Positions 9,263 through 14,900 of a DNA stretch of 14,900 bases are shown piece by piece (positions within the stretch are counted from its first letter, which is position 1; the number at the start of each line of letters is the position of its first letter). The DNA is from Dunaliella salina (Eukaryota; Chlorophyta; Chlorophyceae; Chlamydomonadales; Dunaliellaceae): positions 233,832 to 248,731 of the forward strand of contig MU069529.1 in NCBI GenBank assembly GCA_002284615.2, read 5' to 3'. The notes beneath the pieces are model-generated. The model ran no database searches and was not told the DNA's origin. It saw only the letters and a list, made by a program, of their open reading frames with translations. The translations under genes and the position numbers were made by a program.

Positions 9263-9297
9263 TTCCCTTAATGCACGCGGCCTTTGGCTTGCGTAGA
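9263..9297 (+). repeat. Dispersed repeat, copy 1
   Basis: TTCCCTTAATGCACGCGGCC to GCGTAGA recurs with one mismatch in inverted orientation at 14681-14715. Both copies continue into a T/C-rich tail on the same side (TTTTTTTTTCTTTTCTTTTC here). On the - strand both encode YASQRPRALRE, but within short, otherwise unlike frames. It is probably a piece of an interspersed element. Confidence 0.88.
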
Positions 9298-9404
9298 CTT
9301 TTTTTTCTTTTCTTTTCATGCATGGCAAAAAAGGTCTTGTTAAAAATGTGGTCATGATGGCAAAGTGCGCATTCACATCCACAAGTGTGAGTGGTTGCCG
9401 CAGC

Positions 9405-9866
9405 CTGCGATCCAAAGGGAGTGCACACTTCCTCCTGAAGTTTGAGCTCTTGGTTCTACGTGTGAGCCTCTGCATCCCAGGTGCATTTTGTTTTCCTTCC
9501 TGGTGCTGGCAAGAATTGTTGATCCCAAGTGAGTGTACACTTCCGTCTGTAGCTTGGGCTCCTCATTCTGGGCTCCTCATTGCACATGGGAACCTCTGTG
9601 TCCCAGGTGCGTTGGTTTGCTTTGTGGTGCTGGCAAGGATTGTTGATCCCAAGTGAGTGTACACTTCCTCCTGAAGTTTGAGTTCTTGATTCACACATGT
9701 GGGCCTCTGTATCCCAGGTGCGCTGTTTCCTTCCACGAGCGGTGCTGGCAAGGATTGTTGATCCTAAGTGAGTGTGCATTTCTGTCTGTGGCTCGGGCTC
9801 CTCATTCCACATGGGGACCTTTGTGTCCCTGGCGCACTCTTTTTCTTTGTGTTAATTGCAAGATTG

Positions 9867-9920
<54 letters not shown>

Positions 9921-10260
9921 CACAGGTGTTGTTGGTTTGAACTCATCTGACATGAAATGCGGTCCTCCGTGCCATGCGCTGATTCTCTGCGTGGTGTAGG
10001 CAAGGCTTGTCGATCCCGAGTGAGTGTGCTCTCATACAGTCGGTTTGAAATCTCTCAATGTCACTCGCGGGGCTCTGTGTCCCCGGTACGCTCTTTCACT
10101 TTGTGATGCAAGCAAGGCTCGCTGATTCCAAGTGAGTGTGCACTTGTACAGTTGATTTGAACACACTTGATGTCACCTTTGGGGCTCGTGTCCTAGGTAT
10201 ACTGCTTTCCTTTGTGGTGCTGGCAAGGCTTGTTGATCCCAAGTGACCGCGCGCTGTGTG
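9405..10260 (+). repeat. Degenerate ~115-bp tandem array with splice-like motifs
   Basis: The marker TTGATCCCAAGTGAGTGT (and variants) recurs at about 9409, 9521, 9645, 9760, 10012, 10124 and 10235. Spacing is 111-124 bp, apart from one double interval that contains a (CAA)n expansion. Each unit carries an acceptor-like TGTGTCCCAGGTGC, then GGTGCTGGCAAGGATTGTTG, then a donor-like CCAAGTGAGT, in that order. The potential exon-like piece reads VLARIVDPK in several units. Copies are quite diverged, so the array is old. Confidence 0.88.
9867..9920 (+). repeat. (CAA)n microsatellite
   Basis: About 17-18 CAA units inside one unit of the 115-bp array, directly followed by CACACAGGTGTTG. Confidence 0.97.
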
Positions 10261-10761
10261 TGGTTGGTTTGACCTCTTGACCCCATAAGTGGAGCTCTTG
10301 ATCCCATGAGTAGCGCTCTTCACACAAGAATGCATAACATCTTTCCCAAAAAATGTGTAAAGGCTCTTGGTATACCTGCGTTTTGCTTACAGAATGGGCT
10401 TGGGGTTCATGACTGCACGTGCAAGTGGTGCCCTCAGGGCAATCCGGGCATCGGAAGTGTTGATGGCCAAAGCAATGGAAATGGGCTGTGCTGTCTTTGG
10501 TATGCCATGGCACCATAAGCCGGGCTGCACAGTCTCTGGAGGGCTCTCATTTGTCTCCTTCTTTACAGACTCATCCTTGTGTGTGTTTTCTTGTATGTAA
10601 CCACCAAAAACATAGGGGGGGAGGGGGGGCGGCTAGCTACATTTCAAGAATTCGAAAAATCTGGCCATGTTGCCATCACATGGGTAGTGTAACCCATGGG
10701 TGGGTCATCCATTACCATTGAATGAGCAACCCTGGCATTAAATACATGGGCCTCCGCGCAG

Positions 10762-10878
10762 GGGCAGTCTGAGCCGAGTGTGAAGTACAGCAAGCGCACA
10801 CCCACGCCCACCCAGCCTGCTGTACACCAGCAGCACGCTCAGCCTCCCCAACCACCTCCTGCAAACCTTTTGCTGCGC

Positions 10879-10912
<34 letters not shown>

Positions 10913-11056
10913 CAGGGCCTGTGCCCAATGTTCGAGACCATGGGCAGCCAGGGGGTGGTGGCAGTCAGCCAAGTGGTAGGGCCGGCAGCGGTGGCGCAAG
11001 AGTCAAGAGCGGAGGCGGCAAGGGCAAGGCAGGGGCTGCACCTTTGTCTGACAAAG
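10762..11056 (+). CDS. CDK8: CDK8/CDKE kinase, C-terminal tail exon with polyglutamine
   Basis: The exon starts in phase 0 after CCTCCGCGCAG with GQSEPSVKYSKRTPTPTQP. The KYSKR word sits where plant CDKE has NYPTR and animal CDK8 has YPKR, just after the kinase domain. It continues with a His/Gln/Pro-rich stretch, ten Gln (seven CAG, one CAA, two CAG), HPGPVPNVRDHG, then a Gly/Ser-rich linker with Lys/Arg (RVKSGGGKGKAG) and APLSDKG. Gln-rich, low-complexity tails are usual in CDK8 proteins. It ends with one base of a Gly codon before donor GTGTGTG. If that donor is not used, reading ends at TGA 11089-11091 after a short Val/Trp-rich tail. Confidence 0.88.
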
Positions 11057-11607
11057 GTGTGTGTTGGGTGTGGGTGTTGGTGTGGGTGTGATGATGTGCG
11101 GGATCAGGAATGAGGTTGGTGTGAATGTGTGTGCAAGGGGGAGCGTGTTGCTCATGCTCTGGCTTGGAGTGCATGCATGTGTGCGTGCATTTCCGTAGAC
11201 CACTTGTGCAAGGCTTGCAATTTCAAAATCTGAGTTGTCTCCTGAGGAAAAACTTATCCTTCCTAAGATGGAAGCAAGAATTTGTCAGGGTTGTGAGCAT
11301 GCTTGCTGCTGAACAATCTCGGGCATCAATTGAGGTCTTGGACCCTTCTTGTAGGCATTGGCTGCCAGTTCCATGCCTATCATTCAGAAGAGGTGCGCAG
11401 ATTTGAGCCTAGCAGACACGTTGAATTGTCATATTCTATTAAAGTGTTAAGGTGCATGACATACATAAGCTCATGACATGAATTGGCGCTGCGTTGGATG
11501 TGCCTGAGTGAGTTTAAAAGCCAGGGCTGGATGGCCATCATTTTTTTGGTGTTTGATATGTTTATTGTGGATACATGCCCTGCCTTGTGTTTTAAATGGT
11601 GCAAGTT

Positions 11608-11697
11608 GTTGGACTTTAAAGGTGGACTTAAGCCACTGGACTACATGCTGGCGCCAGCTCGTAGTCCAGTGGCATAAGTCCACCTTTATAGTCCAAC
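11608..11697. repeat. 90-bp near-perfect palindrome (foldback)
   Basis: Two 45-bp arms are reverse complements with four mismatched positions and no loop. The centre is GCTGGC/GCCAGC at 11652/11653. The outer ends read GTTGGACTTTAAAGG and CCTTTATAGTCCAAC. It could be a small non-autonomous foldback element or a head-to-head duplication. No clear target-site duplication flanks it. Confidence 0.94.
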
Positions 11698-11734
11698 ACA
11701 AGTTTGTCCATCCTTCCAGGGCATGGCCCACAGG

Positions 11735-11793
11735 TTTTGTTGCACATAGGAGGGCGCGCAACAGACCTGCAAAGGGAGTAAGGGCCCAGTGGC
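11735..11793 (+). repeat. 59-bp direct repeat, left copy
   Basis: ACATAGGAGGGCGCGCAACA to GTGGC matches 11934-11992 at an exact offset of 199 bp, with about nine substitutions and no indels. The left copy runs directly into the TTTCC tract. Confidence 0.92.
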
Positions 11794-11899
11794 TTTCCTT
11801 TCCTTTCCTTTCCTTTCCTTTCCTTTCCTTTCCTTTCCTTTCCTTTCCTTTCCTCTCCTTTCCCTTCCTTTCCTTTCCTTTCCTTTCCTTCCTTTCCTT
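11794..11899 (+). repeat. (TTTCC)n polypyrimidine tract
   Basis: About 21 pentamer units with two small length variants. This is a strand-asymmetric pyrimidine/purine mirror repeat, the kind able to form intramolecular triplex (H-DNA). On the sense strand of the intron it is a very long polypyrimidine tract, with TTAGGAATTGC after it. Confidence 0.96.
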
Positions 11900-11933
11900 A
11901 GGAATTGCTCACGCTGCCTTTGTAGTTCTGCAA

Positions 11934-11992
11934 TTCTGTTGAACATAGGAGGGCGTGCAACAGACCCGCAAAGGTAGTAAGGGCTCGGTGGC
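11934..11992 (+). repeat. 59-bp direct repeat, right copy
   Basis: Partner of 11735-11793: ACATAGGAGGGCGTGCAACA to GTGGC. Together the two copies bracket the TTTCC tract, as if a 199-bp unit had been duplicated or an element had inserted between duplicated ends. Confidence 0.92.
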
Positions 11993-12293
11993 GTTGAGGA
12001 GGAAAAGGGTTTTAGTGGCACTGTGGTAAAAGAAAAACAGTGGGCTCGGTTAAGAAGAAGAAGAAGAAGGAGTGGAATGCTGAGCGGCAGTGAGGAACAA
12101 AAAAGACTCGATGGGCATGGGAGAAAAAAAGAGGGCTGAATGCAGCTGATTCAGAGAGACCCTTTATGGCTCTTTGGCCATGAGCCGACACTGGTTTTCT
12201 GCTTCACACTTACTGGACTCTTGGGTGTGGTGGCGTTATTGCGGGGCTCTGGGCCAATCTTTATCTTCTCCATCTCTCTCAGTGTATTCTTGG

Positions 12294-12311
12294 GTGTCAT
12301 GGTGTGACTGC
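12294..12311 (+). repeat. 18-bp target-site duplication, left copy
   Basis: GTGTCATGGTGTGACTGC, identical to 12493-12510. The two copies sit exactly at the edges of a segment that carries a T-rich (TTTTG)n stretch at its left edge. Confidence 0.88.
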
Positions 12312-12492
12312 TTTTTGTTTTGTTTTGTTTTGTTTTGTTAAATGTCTCAGGACCTTGAGCCAAAACGATCGACCCATCGGTCTGGGCTGGGTAAACAACC
12401 AGCCGCGCAATACAAAGCACAAATACTGAAGAAGGAGCAGAAGAACTAGGACAACCAAGGGTTGTTGTTTGTTCAAGGAAGAGGAGTTGCAT
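12312..12492 (-). mobile_element. Short retroposon (SINE-like) insertion, minus-strand orientation
   Basis: This 181-bp segment lies between perfect 18-bp direct repeats. Read on the - strand it begins ATGCAACTCCTCTTCC and ends in a (CAAAA)n-type tail of about 28 bp (12312-12339 on +), directly against the duplication. An A-rich simple-repeat tail plus a long target-site duplication is the signature of target-primed reverse transcription. A tRNA-type B box is not clear (GGGTCGATCG at best), so assignment to a SINE class is tentative. A truncated LINE end is the alternative. Confidence 0.75.
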
Positions 12493-12510
12493 GTGTCATG
12501 GTGTGACTGC
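12493..12510 (+). repeat. 18-bp target-site duplication, right copy, abutting 3' splice site
   Basis: GTGTCATGGTGTGACTGC, followed at once by AG (12511-12512), the acceptor of the last exon. The insertion therefore took place just upstream of the splice acceptor and left only these 18 bp of original intron beside it. Confidence 0.88.
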
Positions 12511-12512
12511 AG

Positions 12513-12613
12513 GGCGCCAGAGCAGCATTGGCGGCCAAAAACGTGATGCTCCCCCCTCAGAAAAGGGGTCCAACAAGAAACGGCGCCCGGATAATCCCCA
12601 TGGCTTCCGGTAG
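12513..12613 (+). CDS. CDK8: CDK8/CDKE kinase, terminal exon
   Basis: The exon starts after GTGACTGCAG with GG, which completes the Gly codon left at 11056. It reads RQSSIGGQKRDAPPSEKGSN then KKRRPDNPHGFR and stops at TAG (12611-12613). The polar composition continues that of the preceding exon, and the KKRR cluster is a plausible nuclear localisation signal, which suits a Mediator kinase. The phase match, the composition and the in-frame stop support it. It lacks a family motif, so it rests on fewer lines of evidence than the kinase-domain exons. The other two frames of this interval give less plausible proteins. Confidence 0.72.
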
Positions 12614-12824
12614 CACTGCCCCTCACCGTAACCATTGGCACCATGTTGATAGCGCTGCGTTTCTAGTGAACATGGTGGGAATGGCACAGTGGTGCGGCAC
12701 TGGCCCATTCTTGTTGAGTTGTCATCGCCATTTGTACTTGTGCAGTGCCTTAGGCAGCTCTTGCTTTTTGTTGCTGGGCACGCCTTTTCTGTCTCTGCCA
12801 GCCATGTGCCTTATCAGGTAATCA

Positions 12825-12918
12825 GGTAGCCATGGGTATCTACATGGCTACCTGTAGCCATGGGCCATGGGTATCTACATGGCTACCTGTAGCCAAATGG
12901 GCTACCTGTAGCCCATTT
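12825..12918. repeat. Palindromic GTAGCCATGG tandem repeat
   Basis: A unit of about 35 bp (GCCATGGGTATCTACATGGC then TACCTGTA) occurs about twice. Each unit is itself a hairpin: GGTAGCCATG (12825-12834) pairs with CATGGCTACC (12843-12852) across an 8-base loop. A further perfect palindrome, AAATGGGCTAC-CT-GTAGCCCATTT, occupies 12895-12918. Confidence 0.92.
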
Positions 12919-14373
12919 CAAGGGGTGCCTTGACATCTTATATAGGCTCGCCAAGCTAAGAAGAGGCTCGGCCTCTTTGGGTGGGGCCTCCCTACACAGG
13001 CTTGTTGGGTGGTTTTTAAACATCTTGCACCATTTTTGGGTGAAACAAGGTCACTGGGGGTGAAGCCCATCTGCCAAAAAGGCTCCCTGAGCCTCACCTA
13101 GCCTCACCCGTGCTGAGGCTCTCCCAGGTAGCTACCCAACCCTACTTAAGGGTGACTAGGGTGAGTCTCTCTGCCTTGTCTTTACTTATGCCTATGCCTT
13201 TGTATGGCTGTTATGAGTGTCTCCGCCTGCCATGTGCCTTGGAGCCACAATGCTGGGTATCAAATGATTTAGGGTTAGGGAGTCATAAGGCTTTCGAGCT
13301 CGCTACAGACTGAAAAGGCCTGTTTTGTAGGTTGATCTGGGATTTTTCTATTGCATTCATAGTGTTCTTCTTTTCCTCCTCGAAGATGAATGGCTGATGA
13401 GGGAGGGAGACTTGCTTCCTTCAACAAGCAATTGCTATGGTGGGCTCCTCAGGGTTTAGGAGTTGGAAGCAGGGCAGGACCGGAGGGTGGGGTATTCCTC
13501 CTGAGCAAGCATTTTTCCACCATTAGATGGGCACAGGTAATACTCTAGCCTCTCTTGCATGTGCAGGGAGATGTTTCAGGCTGTTTTTTGCAGTGCTTGC
13601 ATGCTGGCAACATGCACTGCTCCATGGCGTGATGGTAACAGCATGCTCTGCCTTTGTCAAGCTCAGAGGGACTCACCATGGGGTCTAAACCCTGCCAAAC
13701 AGCTTGATTCAACCCTTAAAGTAAGGGCTCAAAGGCAGGACCTGCTCACATTCCGCATTACATGCTTGGGCAAATTCAATGAGAAATACCAAGGCACGGG
13801 CACATTAGAATGATTGTCGTGTGGAAAAGGAGTACCTAGTTTGATAAGTAGCAAGTTTTTTTCTGATCCTGGAATTCAGAGTCTCAGGCTTTTCTCTGAA
13901 TTCCTTGCAACCTGTTACTCAGGTGTGCTGCAGACCCATTCATAATAATTGCACCCCCTAACTGTATAGCTAACTGTAAGTATGTTGGAAAAAAAAAAGC
14001 CAGATATATATGTATAGACCTTCAAAGGCCTGAATCAGCTGCGCTGTCTAGCGTTTGTCATCCTTAGATTGTAATCTCAGACAAGCCTGCGGGACAATAA
14101 ATAGAATGCTGCCTTCACCAAATTTTAAAAATTGACTTCCATCATGAATACCAGACACGCTCTTCATTCTCAAAGGGCTTCTGGTGGAAATGTTGAAGAA
14201 GAAGGGGATTGCCATCACGATTGAATTTGTTACTCATGAATTTCCAGCAAGGCAAGTCTTACGTATGCTATATTGGACCCTCTCATTGTGTGCGCGTGTC
14301 CTCATAGTAATACTTGTCTGCATCATTCTTCGGGCGCAGCGTTGCTTCTATACGGATTACTGGTATAAACATG

Positions 14374-14496
14374 TAAATACCGGTTTATTCGTTTCTGGCA
14401 GAGGGATATATACATTGAAATAGGTATATACAGGTATTGTCGATACCGGTATATGGGGTTTTCACCGTCGTACGATTTCTCCAAATACCGGTATAC
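14374..14496. repeat. Cluster of TACCGGTA palindromes
   Basis: AAATACCGGTTTA, CGATACCGGTATATGG and AAATACCGGTATACGCC occur within about 125 bp, in otherwise AT-rich, TATA-like text. ATACCGGTAT is self-complementary. It may be part of an interspersed element; the boundaries are not visible. Confidence 0.75.
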
Positions 14497-14680
14497 GCCG
14501 ACCCCTACTCGTACTCTTTTGGCCTACCTCATGCTTGTTCGCTGGTATAACAGTCGATGTTTTTTTTTTCAATCCAAGATCCTGTAGCGTTGCCCACCAT
14601 TTTGCATGCACACAGTGGTCTTGGCAGATCCGGTCTTTTTCGCTGGTTTGTCTTGTGTAAAAGAAAGAGAAAAAGGAAAA

Positions 14681-14715
14681 TCTACGCAAGCCAGAGGCCG
14701 CGTGCATTAAGGGAA
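14681..14715 (-). repeat. Dispersed repeat, copy 2 (inverted)
   Basis: Reverse-complement partner of 9263-9297 with one mismatch over 35 bp. It is preceded by an A/G-rich run (AAAAGAAAGAGAAAAAGG) that corresponds to the T/C-rich tail of copy 1. It is followed by a short CTAGCAAG repeat (about 14731-14750). Confidence 0.88.
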
Positions 14716-14900
14716 GGTCCGCGAACTAACAAGCTAGCAAGCTAGCAAGGAAGCAGTGGCCTCACCAGGACGCCCTCAAAACCTACACTCAACACAGCTA
14801 GCCTAGGAGAGAGCCATAACAGATCTAATGGCGGCCTGGAGGGTTCCTGCTCGCCATGCCTCTTGACGCCCGAACTCTCCTCCTCCCACCCTCCGTCACC

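Larger units (their letters stand above)
8980..10761 (+). other. Phase-0 intron dominated by a 115-bp array
   Basis: This intron runs from donor GTGAGTGG to acceptor CCTCCGCGCAG. 8980-9260 and 10270-10760 show no gene. The interval 10393-10499 has an attractive acceptor (GCGTTTTGCTTACAG) and an open frame (NGLGVHDCTCKWCP...), but its length to the only plausible donor (GTATGC at 10500) is 107 nt. That would break the phase-0 frame. A G-rich word (7 G, A, 7 G) lies at 10615-10629. Confidence 0.72.
11057..12512 (+). other. Last intron (phase 1), repeats and insertions
   Basis: This runs from donor GTGTGTG to acceptor GTGACTGCAG. It holds a 90-bp foldback, a TTTCC tract between direct repeats, a short (AAG)n at about 12052-12070, and a retroposon-like insertion near its 3' end. 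11200-11600 shows nothing convincing. An alternative terminal exon after CATTTCCGTAG (11201 on) would give DHLCKACNFKI and a stop, but it lacks the basic end seen in the preferred exon. Confidence 0.75.
12614..14900 (+). other. 3' UTR and downstream flank, no second gene recognised
   Basis: The 3' UTR begins here. If the host is a chlorophyte, the polyadenylation signal would be TGTAA. The first two occurrences on the + strand after the stop are at 13975-13979 and 14070-14074, which would make a UTR of about 1.4 kb; this is inference. An open frame at 13559-13813 (84 codons) has no recognisable family. The last 150 bases show no exon that I can support on either strand. Confidence 0.55.

Noticed and set aside
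10393..10499. Exon candidate with a good acceptor, reading NGLGVHDCTCKWCPQGN
   Set aside because: Its 107-nt length to the only plausible donor breaks the phase-0 junction between 8979 and 10762. The joined protein without it already matches the family. It could still be an alternative exon.
11202..11235. Alternative terminal exon after CATTTCCGTAG, giving DHLCKACNFKI and a stop
   Set aside because: The phase fits, but the peptide is short and unlike the preceding tail. The exon at 12513 continues the polar, basic composition and is preferred.
13559..13813. 84-codon open frame downstream of the gene
   Set aside because: No recognised motif, no supporting splice or promoter signals, and within the length expected by chance.
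14750..14900. Possible start of a neighbouring gene (ATGGCGGCCTGG at about 14829)
   Set aside because: The frame closes after 12 codons (stop TGA), and no splice-consistent continuation is visible before the window ends.

Overview
The window is eukaryotic nuclear DNA. It holds the 3' part of one large, intron-rich gene on the + strand that encodes a Mediator-type cyclin-dependent kinase (CDK8, called CDKE in plants). No second gene can be supported. The exon chain starts at 992 with the activation-segment exon and ends at a stop codon at 12611-12613. The N-lobe and catalytic-loop exons lie upstream of the window. Seven exons are proposed: 992-1103, 4302-4348, 4814-4918, about 6979-7085, 8819-8979, 10762-11056 and 12513-12613. 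Splice phases agree at every junction, except that the 5' edge of the fourth exon is uncertain.

The organism is probably in the green lineage, perhaps a chlorophyte alga with moderate GC content. The peptide LGHPTAQCWPE resembles plant CDKE (LGHPT..-WP) more than animal CDK8. The introns are long and full of (GT)n, which would suit a Dunaliella-like alga, but this is inference and no marker gene is present.

Layout: 1-601 is the end of an upstream intron with an (AC)n tract. 602-991 holds three decayed tandem copies of the activation-segment exon, directly before the intact copy. 1104-4301 is an intron of minisatellites (a 20-bp array, a GGTCAGCA array, a 119-bp array) and a 31-G run. A 47-nt exon follows, then a 136-bp (GT)n tract ending 16 nt before the next exon. 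4919-6978 holds two more minisatellites and two more (GT)n tracts. 7086-8818 holds three decayed copies of the subdomain X-XI exon and an AT-rich insert, directly before the intact copy. 8980-10761 holds an array of units of about 115 bp that carry splice-like motifs. 11057-12512 holds a 90-bp foldback, a TTTCC tract between direct repeats, and a retroposon-like insertion with 18-bp target-site duplications that ends next to the last 3' splice site. 12614-14900 is 3' flank with palindromic repeats and no convincing gene.

The predicted C-terminus carries a 10-residue polyglutamine run, a Gly/Ser-rich linker and a basic KKRRP end that could be a nuclear signal. The main point of interest is structural. 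Two different kinase exons each have an array of decayed upstream copies, and in both cases only the 3'-most copy is intact.
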